NCBI GenBank assembly: GCA_004556565.1
Contig: SFGN01000036.1
Coordinates: 1-25,479 of the forward strand
Length of the DNA stretch: 25,479 nucleotides
Source of the DNA: Lachnospiraceae bacterium
Lineage (GTDB): Bacteria; Bacillota_A; Clostridia; Lachnospirales; Lachnospiraceae
Direction of reading: 5' to 3'
A program made the position numbers and the translations under genes. Positions 15,294 to 23,650 of this stretch are shown here, one piece after another. Within the stretch, counting starts at the first letter, position 1, and each line of letters opens with the position of its first letter. The notes under the pieces were generated by a model. That model saw only the letters and a list, made by a program, of their open reading frames with translations. It searched no databases and was not told the origin of the DNA.

Positions 15294-15347
15294 TGCTGAA
15301 CAGGGCAGATGCAAGGCTGTAGTATACTGACAGAGGTAAGAGGTAAG

Positions 15348-17192
15348 ATGAAAGGTTTGAAAATGATTTTAGCAGCACTTAAAAAACTGGGATGTATGGT
15401 GGAAGTCATTCTGACGCTGGCGGCGGGAGCTGTGGCCGCCCTGACTTATACGCTTGTAAAATGGGTGTTTAAAACGTGGAATCATCTCAGCATGGATGAG
15501 CTGATGTACCAGCTTAATGCCCCGATGGAAGGAACTAACCAGGAGATGATAAGAGAAGCGGTTGAATATTGCCTCCCGTTAATCATAATTGTATTCCTTT
15601 TAGTTTTGTGTATTTGCCTGGGAATGAGAAAAAAAAGATGGTACCATCAGACGCTTTCAGGCATTTTTCTCCTGTCTGCCGCAGTCATTGGCCTGACAGG
15701 TTATTATGCATGGAACAGGCTGGATGTAAGCGCATATTCGGAAAATCAGAGTACATATTCTGAATTTATTGATGATAATTATGTGAACCCGGGTGATGTT
15801 AACATTACTTTTCCGGAGAAAAAGAGGAATCTGCTTTATATTTTTCTGGAATCTATGGAAGTTACATACTCAGATAAAGAAAGCGGGGGAGCATTTGATA
15901 CTGATTATATTAAAGAACTGACAGAAATTGCGAAAGAAAATGAAGATTTTTCCGGCAGCTCGGACATGCTGAACGGAGGGTATTCCATGCCGTCTACCAC
16001 ATGGACAGTGGCAGGTATGTTCGCACACACTTCCGGGCTTCCGCTGACGATTCCGATTGAAAAGAATTCCATGAACACACAGGAATCCTTTTTCCCTGAT
16101 GTGATCGCTCTGGGAGATATTCTTGAAAAAGAAGGTTATTCTCAGACATTGCTGATTGGTTCCCAGGCAGTTTTCGGCGGAAGACAGCTGATGTTTCAAG
16201 ATCATGGGAATTTTACCTTCCATGATCATACCTATGCACGTGAAGTGGGTCTGATCCCGGAGGATTACTGGGTATGGTGGGGATATGAGGATAAACGGCT
16301 GTTTGAATTTGCAAAACAGGAACTGACGGAGCTCGCTTCAAAAGACGAGCCTTTCAATCTTACGATGCTCACCGTTGATACACATTTTGAGGATGGATAT
16401 GTCTGTGAAGACTGTGAAGATATTTACGGAGATAATCAATACGCAAATGTTATGGCATGTTCCAGTAAAAAAGTCGCGGAATTTGTCCGTTGGATTCAAC
16501 AACAGGATTTTTATGAGAACACGACGATCGTGATTGCCGGAGATCATCCGACGATGGACAGTGATTTTTGTGAAAATATCGATGAAGATTATGTCAGAAA
16601 AGTATATACTGTTTATATCAATGCTGACACTGAGGTGGAAAATGCAGGTATGAGAAGAGATTTTACGACCTTTGATCTATTCCCGACGACCGTGGCAAGC
16701 CTTGGTGCAAAAATTGAAGGGAACAAGCTCGGTCTTGGGACAAATCTGTTTTCCGGTGAGTTTACGCTGACAGAAAAGTATGGCATTGAAAAAATGGAAA
16801 GAGAACTGCAGAAAAAGTCAAAATTGATGGAAGATTTTGCATCCGGAATCGTAGTGCCGGAGCAGGAGAAAGAAGAGGAAGTTCTTCAGCCGGGAGCGCT
16901 GACTCAGGTGCTCGGGTATGACAATACAGCCGGTATACTGCAGATTCAGGTCAAAGATTTTCAGAATATTCCGAATGAGATTCAGGCAATCAATATTGCC
17001 GTCTGGGTAGAGGCTGATCAGAGCGATCTGCAGTGGATGCAGGCATCTTTGGCAGATGACGGCTCTTATATTGTGGACATTGATGTCTCGAGATTTTATT
17101 ACAGGACCGGAGATTATCAGATTGCAGTCTTCCTTGTGGATGCGGAAGGCAGCCAGTATCAGATCGGGTATGTGATCGGCCATGTTGAATAA
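15348..17192 (+). CDS. LTA synthase-like phosphoglycerol transferase with C-terminal GBS_Bsp-like domain
   Basis: A 614-residue membrane enzyme of the alkaline phosphatase/sulfatase superfamily, related to LtaS and MdoB. These move glycerol phosphate (or similar groups) onto lipid or polysaccharide acceptors outside the cell. Three membrane segments lie near residues 17-40, 74-93 and 103-120, fewer than the five of LtaS. The catalytic part (about 160-470) shows F-L-E-S-M-E (metal glutamate), S-T-T-W-T-V-A-G-M (nucleophile threonine), D-T-H-F and A-G-D-H-P-T-M. About the last 100 residues form an extra domain with A-V-W-V-E-A-D-Q-S-D-L-Q-W and D-G-S-Y-I-V-D-I-D-V, resembling the GBS_Bsp-like repeat. 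AGAGG before ATG 15348 fits better than the upstream ATG 15309. Confidence 0.82.
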   Translation: MKGLKMILAALKKLGCMVEVILTLAAGAVAALTYTLVKWVFKTWNHLSMDELMYQLNAPMEGTNQEMIREAVEYCLPLIIIVFLLVLCICLGMRKKRWYHQTLSGIFLLSAAVIGLTGYYAWNRLDVSAYSENQSTYSEFIDDNYVNPGDVNITFPEKKRNLLYIFLESMEVTYSDKESGGAFDTDYIKELTEIAKENEDFSGSSDMLNGGYSMPSTTWTVAGMFAHTSGLPLTIPIEKNSMNTQESFFPDVIALGDILEKEGYSQTLLIGSQAVFGGRQLMFQDHGNFTFHDHTYAREVGLIPEDYWVWWGYEDKRLFEFAKQELTELASKDEPFNLTMLTVDTHFEDGYVCEDCEDIYGDNQYANVMACSSKKVAEFVRWIQQQDFYENTTIVIAGDHPTMDSDFCENIDEDYVRKVYTVYINADTEVENAGMRRDFTTFDLFPTTVASLGAKIEGNKLGLGTNLFSGEFTLTEKYGIEKMERELQKKSKLMEDFASGIVVPEQEKEEEVLQPGALTQVLGYDNTAGILQIQVKDFQNIPNEIQAINIAVWVEADQSDLQWMQASLADDGSYIVDIDVSRFYYRTGDYQIAVFLVDAEGSQYQIGYVIGHVE

Positions 17193-17236
17193 TATTTGTA
17201 ATGAAGATTAGGGAATATACGGCAGGTGAGAATGAG

Positions 17237-18034
17237 ATGGAAGCATATACAGGGTTTGCGGCAGTTTATGATACATTCATGGATAATATTCCATATGGGG
17301 AATGGGCAGAATATCTTTGTGGGCTTTTAAAGGAATACAGCGTCACAGACGGGCTGGTGCTGGATCTGGGCTGCGGGACAGGTACACTTACGGAATTGCT
17401 TGCTTCCGCCGGATATGATATGATTGGTGTGGACAATTCAGAGGAAATGCTGGAGATTGCTTCAGAAAAATTAAGGAAGTCGGGACATGACATTTTGTAT
17501 CTGCTTCAGGATATGAGAGAATTTGAATTGTATGGTACGGTGAAAGCAGTCGTAAGTATATGCGATACCATGAACTATATAACAGAAGCTGAAGAACTGA
17601 TCCGGGTATTTCGGCTGGTAAATAATTATCTTGACCCGGGCGGTGTTTTCATTTTTGATTTTAATACAGTTTATAAATACCGTGACACTATGGGTGAATG
17701 TACGATTGCAGAAGAACGGGAAGAATGTAGCTTTATCTGGGATAATTATTATTATGAAGAAGAAAAAATCAATGAATATGAGCTTACTTTATTTATCCGG
17801 GATGAGGAACTGACCCAAAAATGCGGGCAGGAAATATGTCGTAAATATCAGGAAACGCATTTCCAGAGGGGATATACGACGGAGGAAATGCAGCGGGCGC
17901 TTGAAGAAGCCGGAATGGAGTTTGTGGCTTCTTATGATGCGTTTACAAGAAATTTACCGGATGATAAAAGTGAACGTATCTATATAGTTGCGCGGGAGAA
18001 GGGAAAACTGCCGGAAGGTCATGAAAATGACTGA
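17237..18034 (+). CDS. Class I SAM-dependent methyltransferase
   Basis: A 265-residue Rossmann-fold methyltransferase. Motif I is L-V-L-D-L-G-C-G-T-G-T-L-T-E-L-L (about residues 37-52), motif II ends in V-D-N-S-E-E-M-L, and a D-M-R-E-F segment follows near residue 91. A later proline/glycine turn reads L-D-P-G-G-V-F-I-F-D-F. The substrate cannot be read. The frame is open from ATG 17201, but GGTGAG at 17223-17228 and the family start E-A-Y-T-G-F-A-A-V-Y-D support ATG 17237. The hslO start follows 26 bp later, so the genes are probably cotranscribed. There is no sign of a membrane segment. Confidence 0.87.
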   Translation: MEAYTGFAAVYDTFMDNIPYGEWAEYLCGLLKEYSVTDGLVLDLGCGTGTLTELLASAGYDMIGVDNSEEMLEIASEKLRKSGHDILYLLQDMREFELYGTVKAVVSICDTMNYITEAEELIRVFRLVNNYLDPGGVFIFDFNTVYKYRDTMGECTIAEEREECSFIWDNYYYEEEKINEYELTLFIRDEELTQKCGQEICRKYQETHFQRGYTTEEMQRALEEAGMEFVASYDAFTRNLPDDKSERIYIVAREKGKLPEGHEND

Positions 18035-18060
18035 GCAGCAGGCGACAGAAAGGAGATAAA

Positions 18061-18951
18061 ATGGAAGATTATATTGTGAGAGCGACAGCTGCAAATGCAC
18101 AGATCCGTGCGTTTGCAGCGAGAACGACGGATCTGGTGGAGGAAGCAAGAAGGCGTCACGGGACAAGTCCGGTAGCGACAGCAGCTTTAGGACGGCTTCT
18201 TACCGGCGGTGTGATGATGGGAAGCATGATGAAGAATAACACTGATGTGCTGACACTTCAGATTAACTGCAGCGGTCCGATCGGAGGTATGACGGTAACG
18301 GCAGATGCGGCGGGCGGAGTAAAGGGATATGTGAACCAGCCGGAGGTCATGCTGCCGCCGAAGAACGGCAAGCTGGATGTAGGCGGTGCTCTCGGGGCTG
18401 GATTTCTGAATGTGATCAAAGATATGGGGCTTAAAGAACCTTATTCGGGACAGACAGTTCTTCAGACCGGCGAGATTGCAGAGGATCTGACATACTACTT
18501 TGCCGCGTCTGAGCAGGTTCCGTCTTCAGTCGGCCTCGGAGTGCTCATGGAAAAGGATAATACCGTACGCTGTGCGGGCGGGTTTATTGTCCAGGTAATG
18601 CCATTTATCGAAGAGCCGGTTCTGGCACATCTGGAAGAAAATATTAAAAATATACGTCCGGTAACGGCTATGCTGGATGACGGCCATTCTCCGGAGGAAA
18701 TGCTTTCTCAGGTCCTTGCGGGTTTTGACGTGGAAGTGACAGATACTCTTCCGGCTAAGTATTCCTGCAACTGCTCGAAGGAAAGAATTGAAAAAGCCAT
18801 CATCAGTATAGGAGAAAAAGATATTCAGTCGATTATTGACGAGGGAGAAACGATTGAAGTAAAATGCCATTTCTGTAATACGGCATATTACTTTACGATA
18901 GAAGAACTGAAAGAAATATTGGCGAAAAGCAGACAGGCGGTGCGGAAATGA
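18061..18951 (+). CDS. hslO: Redox-regulated chaperone Hsp33
   Basis: A 296-residue Hsp33, a cytosolic holdase that prevents protein aggregation when oxidised. The redox switch has four cysteines that bind zinc when reduced, visible as C-N-C (about residues 236-238) and C-H-F-C (about 269-272), with the expected spacing. The N-terminal domain shows the family pattern G-T-S-P-V-A-T-A-A-L-G-R-L-L (about 38-51) and G-G-V-K-G-Y-V near residue 90. AAAGGAG precedes the ATG. The stop overlaps the nadE start by four bases (ATGA), so the two are translationally coupled. Confidence 0.96.
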   Translation: MEDYIVRATAANAQIRAFAARTTDLVEEARRRHGTSPVATAALGRLLTGGVMMGSMMKNNTDVLTLQINCSGPIGGMTVTADAAGGVKGYVNQPEVMLPPKNGKLDVGGALGAGFLNVIKDMGLKEPYSGQTVLQTGEIAEDLTYYFAASEQVPSSVGLGVLMEKDNTVRCAGGFIVQVMPFIEEPVLAHLEENIKNIRPVTAMLDDGHSPEEMLSQVLAGFDVEVTDTLPAKYSCNCSKERIEKAIISIGEKDIQSIIDEGETIEVKCHFCNTAYYFTIEELKEILAKSRQAVRK

Positions 18952-20870
18952 AACATGGGTTTGTAAAGGTTGCGGCTGTCACACCTGACATCAGGGTTGC
19001 GGATGTGGCATATAATACGGAAAAAATATGTGAAGCAATTGATAAAGCAGCTTTTGAGAGGGCAAAAATCGTTGTATTTCCCGAATTATGTATAACCGGT
19101 TATACCTGCAGTGATCTGTTCCTGCAGGATATCCTGCTTAGGGAGTCCAGAAAAGCATTGATGAAAATTGCGGCATATACTGCTGATAAAGAGATGCTTG
19201 TATTTATCGGTGTGCCGCTCCAGATTGACGGCAAGCTTTACAATGTGGCTGCGGCATTAAACAGAGGGGCGGTCATCGGGCTGACGACAAAAACCTTTTT
19301 GCCGAATTATGGTGAGTTTTATGAAATGCGTCAGTTTACTCCGGGACCGGATACGGCAAGGGAAATTCTATTTGAAGGAGAGAAAGTTCCGTTTGGACCG
19401 CAGCTCCTTTTCCAGGCATCCGCGATGGAAGATTTGATCGTGTCCGCGGAAATCTGTGAAGATGTGTGGTCTCCGGTGCCGCCAAGCATCCTTGCGGCTG
19501 TCGAGGGGGCGACTGTGATTGTAAACTGTTCCGCAAGCACCGAGACGATTGGTAAAGACAGTTACCGCAGGGCATTGATTAAAGGGCAGTCGGCACGCCT
19601 GATTGCCGGATATATTTATGCAAATGCCGGTGAAGGGGAGTCCACGACGGACGTGGTGTTCGGCGGACATAATATTATTGCAGAGAACGGCACAATTCTG
19701 GCGGAAGCGGCACGTTTCCACAATGATATCATTTATACGGAATTTGATATTCAGAGAATTGTCAGCGAGCGCAGGAAGAATACGACATTCCAGACCTCAG
19801 ATACACGGGAGCTGCTTCGGATTCCGTTTTATATTGAAGAGGAAAAGACAGACCTTACCCGTACATTTCCGCGCCGTCCGTTTGTCCCGGGAGACGAGAA
19901 AGAGCGTGCAAGAAGATGTGAAGAAATACTGATGATCCAGGCAATGGGACTGAAAAAACGTCTGGCACACACGAGGGCAAAAACGGCAGTGGTCGGTATT
20001 TCGGGAGGGCTTGATTCCACGCTGGCATTAATTGTCACTGCAAAAGCATTTGATATGCTGGGACGTGATAAAAAAGGTATTATTGCAGTTACCATGCCAT
20101 GTTTCGGCACTACTGACCGTACCTATCAGAATGCCTGCCGGATGTCCCTGCAGGTCGGAGCTGCACTGCGCCAGGTTCCGATTGCAGATTCTGTTATGCA
20201 GCATTTTAAAGATATCGGGCATGACCCGGAAGATCACAGCGTGACATATGAAAACGGACAGGCGAGGGAGCGGACGCAGGTACTGATGGATATCGCCAAT
20301 AAAAACGGCGGTTTGGTGATCGGTACCGGGGATATGTCTGAGCTGGCGCTTGGCTGGGCGACCTATAACGGTGACCATATGTCCATGTATGGCGTTAACG
20401 CTTCAGTGCCTAAGACACTGGTGCGCCATCTGGTAAAATATGAAGCGGATACAACAAAAGATGAGGCACTAAGAGAAGTGCTTTACGATGTTCTGGACAC
20501 CCCGGTGAGCCCGGAGCTGCTGCCTCCGAAGGACGGTAAAATAGCTCAGAAAACGGAAGACCTGGTAGGACCATATGAGCTGCATGATTTCTTCCTGTAT
20601 TTCCTGCTGCGTTTCGGATATGAGCCGAGCAAGATTTTCCGTCTTGCGGAAGAAACCTTCGCAGGAGAATATGACGCCGAGACAATCCTCAAATGGCTTG
20701 AGACGTTCTGCCGCAGGTTTTTCTCGCAGCAGTTTAAACGTTCCTGCCTGCCGGACGGGCCGAAAATCGGTACGGTTGCACTCTCACCAAGGGGAGACTG
20801 GAGAATGCCAAGTGATGCCTGTGTGGCGGCATGGCTTAAAGACCTCGGAAATATTTCCCTGATGGAATGA
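18948..20870 (+). CDS. nadE: Glutamine-dependent NAD+ synthetase
   Basis: A 640-residue two-domain enzyme that makes NAD+ from nicotinic acid adenine dinucleotide, ATP and glutamine. The N-terminal nitrilase-like glutaminase has the Glu-Lys-Cys triad: E in F-P-E-L-C-I-T-G-Y (about 46), K in T-K-T-F-L-P-N-Y (about 114) and C in E-I-C-E-D-V-W (about 169). The C-terminal synthetase has the ATP pyrophosphatase loop G-I-S-G-G-L-D-S-T (about 350) and the later G-T-G-D-M-S-E-L-A-L-G-W. Length fits the bacterial long form. It is followed by a strong terminator. Confidence 0.96.
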   Translation: MKHGFVKVAAVTPDIRVADVAYNTEKICEAIDKAAFERAKIVVFPELCITGYTCSDLFLQDILLRESRKALMKIAAYTADKEMLVFIGVPLQIDGKLYNVAAALNRGAVIGLTTKTFLPNYGEFYEMRQFTPGPDTAREILFEGEKVPFGPQLLFQASAMEDLIVSAEICEDVWSPVPPSILAAVEGATVIVNCSASTETIGKDSYRRALIKGQSARLIAGYIYANAGEGESTTDVVFGGHNIIAENGTILAEAARFHNDIIYTEFDIQRIVSERRKNTTFQTSDTRELLRIPFYIEEEKTDLTRTFPRRPFVPGDEKERARRCEEILMIQAMGLKKRLAHTRAKTAVVGISGGLDSTLALIVTAKAFDMLGRDKKGIIAVTMPCFGTTDRTYQNACRMSLQVGAALRQVPIADSVMQHFKDIGHDPEDHSVTYENGQARERTQVLMDIANKNGGLVIGTGDMSELALGWATYNGDHMSMYGVNASVPKTLVRHLVKYEADTTKDEALREVLYDVLDTPVSPELLPPKDGKIAQKTEDLVGPYELHDFFLYFLLRFGYEPSKIFRLAEETFAGEYDAETILKWLETFCRRFFSQQFKRSCLPDGPKIGTVALSPRGDWRMPSDACVAAWLKDLGNISLME

Positions 20871-20915
20871 CGGGTTTTCCTGACAGGTTAATACTTTACC
20901 CTGATATCAGATGCG

Positions 20916-20995
20916 GCATCAGCATTTTGCCGCATACTCAGTCATACAGACAGCCCCGCAGAAAGCAAAAGGCAAACTGCGGGGCTGTTCATTTT
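20916..20995 (+). terminator. Terminator region between nadE and ridA
   Basis: The main hairpin is ACAGCCCCGCAG (20950-20961) with CTGCGGGGCTGT (20977-20988), a perfect 12-bp stem with a 15-nt loop, followed by TCATTTT. A second stem, ATGCGGC/GCCGCAT, lies just upstream. It ends the nadE message and can also serve converging ridA transcripts, although no T tract is clear on that side. Confidence 0.8.
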
Positions 20996-21090
20996 CAATG
21001 TTGTGATTTTTTAAGAGCAGATGTATCTCCGAAACTGTGAACCGCTTGGAAAAACTGCTGATTCAGAACCTGAAAGTACGCTTACGAAGG

Positions 21091-21471
21091 TTATTCACTG
21101 ACATAAGCGATAGTTTCCACTTCACACAGAACTCCTTTCGGAAGATCCTTTACCGCAACGCAGGAACGAGCCGGTTTCCCGGTAAAATATTTTCCGTAAA
21201 CTGCGTTGAATGCGGCAAAATCATTCATATCAGCGAGAAAACAGGTTGTTTTTACCACATCGGCAAATCCTGCTCCCTGGCTTTCCAGCAATGCCCGGAT
21301 ATTTTTCATGACCTGCTCTGTCTGTTCCTCAATTGTAGTTCCGATAACCTCTCCTGTTACCGGAGAAAGCGGGATCTGTCCGGAAAAGAAAGCCAGCCCG
21401 TTTACGATGATTCCCTGGGAATAAGGACCGATAGCTGCAGGAGCATCCGGAGTTTCGACATATTTCAACAT
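21091..21471 (-). CDS. ridA: RidA family reactive enamine/imine deaminase
   Basis: A 126-residue YjgF/RidA protein. The family hydrolyses 2-aminoacrylate and related enamines released by PLP enzymes such as threonine dehydratase, protecting other PLP enzymes including IlvE. Visible signatures are A-P-A-A-I-G-P-Y-S-Q-G near the start and F-F-S-G-Q-I-P. The catalytic arginine (R102) lies in P-A-R-S-C-V-A-V-K-D-L-P-K-G, and C-E-V-E-T-I-A follows at the end. GAGGAGG precedes the ATG. It is a single-gene unit converging on nadE. Its presence near ilv genes fits its usual metabolic context. Confidence 0.93.
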   Translation of the reverse strand: MLKYVETPDAPAAIGPYSQGIIVNGLAFFSGQIPLSPVTGEVIGTTIEEQTEQVMKNIRALLESQGAGFADVVKTTCFLADMNDFAAFNAVYGKYFTGKPARSCVAVKDLPKGVLCEVETIAYVSE

Positions 21472-21508
21472 AAGAATACCTCCTCATCTTTTACTTTTTT
21501 CGTTTTCT

Positions 21509-21537
21509 ATTCTACCAAGATTTCCTGAATTTGTCAT
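21509..21537 (-). promoter_or_regulatory. Promoter of ridA
   Basis: On the minus strand ATGACA (21537-21532) and TAGAAT (21514-21509) are 17 bp apart, placing the start about 30 bp before the ridA ATG. Confidence 0.6.
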
Positions 21538-21580
21538 TTGATTTTATGATTATTCGGAAATCACTCAACTTCAACAAGCT

Positions 21581-21596
21581 TTATGTATATACATAA
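21581..21596. promoter_or_regulatory. Perfect 16-bp palindrome between divergent promoters
   Basis: TTATGTATATACATAA is a perfect palindrome lying between the ridA promoter and the promoter at 21632, followed by TTACA-TTATT-TGTAA. It could be an operator for either gene. It is AT-rich, so chance is possible. Confidence 0.35.
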
Positions 21597-21631
21597 CGGT
21601 TACATTATTTGTAATAAGGAGTATTTTTCCA

Positions 21632-21660
21632 TTGTCGTAATCCTTTAAAAATGTTATAAT
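21632..21660 (+). promoter_or_regulatory. Promoter of the zinc-ribbon membrane protein gene
   Basis: TTGTCG (21632-21637) and TATAAT (21655-21660) are 17 bp apart. The predicted start near 21667 gives a leader of about 198 nt that is strongly A-rich. Confidence 0.7.
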
Positions 21661-21719
21661 GTACAAAATGACTATAAGCGAAATTGCAGATAGATCAGCA
21701 TTAAATGGTAATTAGACAA

Positions 21720-21850
21720 GAATGAAAAAACAACAGTAAGAAACAGTACAGGAATAAAACGGCGCAAGAATAAAAACAACAAGAATAAAAACAACGCAAA
21801 ACAGTGAAAAATTAAAACAGTACAAGAATAAAAAACAGAATAAAATACAG
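21720..21850 (+). repeat. A-rich leader with tandem CAAGAATAAAAACAA repeats
   Basis: Two perfect 15-bp copies lie side by side at 21765-21794, with looser copies (GGAATAAAAC, CAAGAATAAAAAACAG, GAATAAAATACAG) on both sides. This strand has almost no T over about 130 bases and no clear secondary structure. The rest of 21472-21864 holds only promoters and a palindrome; no gene was seen there. Confidence 0.6.
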
Positions 21851-21864
21851 GGAGGGTATACATA

Positions 21865-23013
21865 ATGAAGTGTCCAATATGCGGAAAAGAAGTCGAGTTG
21901 CAAAAAAAGCAGGTTGGGGTTGACGAAACGGGTGAGCCGGTCTTTAATCAATATGCTGTCTGCCGCGACTGTAGAAAACAGTGGAATCTTGATAAGCGGC
22001 GTGCCAAGAAGACGGCGGCAGATACAAGACCGATTGCTTCCGGAGCAGGCGTGGAACAGAAGAACGCAGATATACAGTCGACATCAGGAGAAACAGATGC
22101 AGTAAAAGTGACCGAAACATCAGTAGAGCATGTGCAGCCTATTATGGAAGAAAAGAGTACACCGGAGACTGCAAAAGATATAAAATCAGCAGATGAAAAA
22201 GTAAGGTATGACAGGGATGGAGTAAAGGCGGAGTCAGCAGATGAAAATTCTGTTCTTGTGGATGAAGAGAAGAAAGAATCCAGACCGTCTTCGCGCCCGG
22301 TGAAAAAACAGGGTGCACCAAGACAGCAAGGGAAAAGACCTGCCACCGGAAAACGACCGCCCTCAGGAAAGCAAGGATCCGAACAGCGTTATGCCAATAT
22401 CCCGCCTGAGAAAGTCAGAGTAAAAAAGGAAAAAGCTGTTAAGCAGGCTTATGAAGATATGCTTGCGACAGATCCGGATTATAAACCGAAAAAGAAGAAA
22501 AGACCGGAAGAGGAGAAGCCTGTAAGCAAAAAATCAGAACAGAAAAAGGATTCCTCTAAAAAAGGCGGCAAAAACAGAAGGGCTGAAAAACATAAAGAGG
22601 CAGCTCCAAAAGCACCATTCCGTGTAATTCGTGTCCTGTTCGGGTTAGCTTCCATCGGAGCTTTTGGATATTTTGCATATTGTTCCGCCATGGAAGCATT
22701 GGATGACATTGCAAATGCAACCAAGTCCATGACCAGTGCCGCTTATTTAGTGCTTGCGCTGTGCATGTTCATATCAGGACTTTTGCTCATGGTTATGCAG
22801 AAACGTCGTACCATCTTTGCCTTTTTGCTGCCAATGGTATTTTATGCAGGTGGCGCTGTGTTTGCATTTTTGAATCAGGGTGGCGATAAGGTATTGCTGT
22901 ATGGTGCAATTGCTGCCGCAGTACTGGCCGTGCTCATGTTGATTCTTGGAATCACATCCAGAGGTGGAAAAGATGACCCCGATGATGATTATGATGACGA
23001 GGATGAAGAATAA
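21865..23013 (+). CDS. Zinc-ribbon membrane protein with long charged linker, function unknown
   Basis: A 382-residue protein of no named family known to me. The N-terminus is a four-cysteine zinc ribbon, C-P-I-C at residues 3-6 and C-R-D-C near 33-36. A low-complexity charged region follows (about 45-250), acidic first and then rich in Lys, Pro and Arg. The last 130 residues hold about four membrane helices (roughly 255-275, 293-313, 318-338, 343-364), ending in an acidic tail D-D-P-D-D-D-Y-D-D-E-D-E-E. GGGAGG lies 9-10 bp before ATG 21865. The layout suggests a membrane protein whose cytosolic ribbon binds a partner; that is inference. It is transcribed alone, with a strong hairpin downstream. 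Confidence 0.82.
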   Translation: MKCPICGKEVELQKKQVGVDETGEPVFNQYAVCRDCRKQWNLDKRRAKKTAADTRPIASGAGVEQKNADIQSTSGETDAVKVTETSVEHVQPIMEEKSTPETAKDIKSADEKVRYDRDGVKAESADENSVLVDEEKKESRPSSRPVKKQGAPRQQGKRPATGKRPPSGKQGSEQRYANIPPEKVRVKKEKAVKQAYEDMLATDPDYKPKKKKRPEEEKPVSKKSEQKKDSSKKGGKNRRAEKHKEAAPKAPFRVIRVLFGLASIGAFGYFAYCSAMEALDDIANATKSMTSAAYLVLALCMFISGLLLMVMQKRRTIFAFLLPMVFYAGGAVFAFLNQGGDKVLLYGAIAAAVLAVLMLILGITSRGGKDDPDDDYDDEDEE

Positions 23014-23027
23014 TTGAAAATGTCCGT

Positions 23028-23271
23028 ATGTTAATGATAACCCCGGAACGGGAGAATTTTGAAAAAAGAATAAGCAGAGCATATAGAGATATTGAAATGA
23101 CTGGATTCAAAAGGTATATGATATTTTTGGACATATTCGTGGCAACTTATACAGCCTCTTTTGCCGTTTCAGGCAGAAGAGGCTGTACGTCTTCAGGGGC
23201 TGAAGCCTGATTACGAGGAAACAGAGAAAGGGATAGAGTACGCAGGTATTTCCGTGTATTTGGTTAAATAG
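23028..23271 (+). pseudogene. Possible degraded gene remnant
   Basis: From ATG 23028 one frame reads about 60 residues with natural-looking content (E-N-F-E-K-R-I-S-R-A-Y-R-D-I-E-M). It ends soon after a strong hairpin. A different frame then stays open from about 23170 to TAG 23269, reading A-E-E-A-V-R-L-Q-G-L-K-P-D-Y-E-E-T, which also looks protein-like. A frameshifted remnant is one reading; two chance frames is another. No ribosome binding site is seen at 23028 and no family was recognised. Confidence 0.25.
23150..23187. terminator. Strong 16-bp hairpin after the zinc-ribbon gene
   Basis: TACAGCCTCTTTTGCC and GGCAGAAGAGGCTGTA form a 16-bp stem with one G-U pair around GTTTCA. No T tract follows, so it may be a message-end stabiliser rather than a classical terminator. 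A second hairpin CTTCAG-GGG-CTGAAG lies at 23191-23205. Confidence 0.5.
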
Positions 23272-23302
23272 GCCTATTAAAATATAAAAAAGGCATGAAA
23301 AA

Positions 23303-23373
23303 AGCAGATAACGGGAGTCGAACCCGCCTTTCCAGCTTGGGAAGCTAGCGTTCTACCGATGAACCATATCTGC
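23303..23373 (-). tRNA. tRNA-Gly (anticodon CCC)
   Basis: On the minus strand the acceptor GCAGATA pairs with TATCTGC. The D-arm is GTTC/GAAC and the anticodon stem is CTAGC/GCTGG around TTCCCAA (anticodon CCC, reading GGG). The T-arm is CGGGT/ACTCCCG-like with the TTCGA core. The discriminator is T, and CCA is not encoded. Confidence 0.92.
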
Positions 23374-23581
23374 ATGCACCTATTATAGCACTTTGAGGAA
23401 CAATTGTACAGAAGGATTATCAAAAAAATAAAAGTTAAAAACATGTTAACTTATCGGAACAATACCGATACCGCCCGGAAGTGTAAATGATATTTTAATA
23501 GATTAGGACACAAAAAGGCACATTTCAAATGAGATATCGGATACAATCTGTTCATAAGGCATATACGATGAGGCGAAAATG

Positions 23582-23617
23582 CAAAAGACAACCATATTGC
23601 CACGTGGTTGTCTTTTG
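23582..23617. terminator. Bidirectional terminator after the phosphoribosyltransferase gene
   Basis: CAAAAGACAACCA (23582-23594) and TGGTTGTCTTTTG (23605-23617) form a perfect 13-bp stem with a 10-nt loop. The A/T-rich outer pairs supply a T run on both strands. It lies 34 bp past the stop of the minus-strand gene. The remainder of 23374-23650 shows no gene. Confidence 0.8.
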
Positions 23618-23650
23618 TATTCCGCAGAATTTAATATGTATTAATATTCT

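Noticed and set aside
21668..21715. Short leader peptide of 15 codons before the zinc-ribbon gene
   Set aside because: There is no ribosome binding site, it begins at the predicted transcription start, and the composition is not distinctive.
21720..21850. CRISPR-like array
   Set aside because: The repeats are short, A-rich and nearly adjacent, without unique spacers of constant length, and no cas gene is present.
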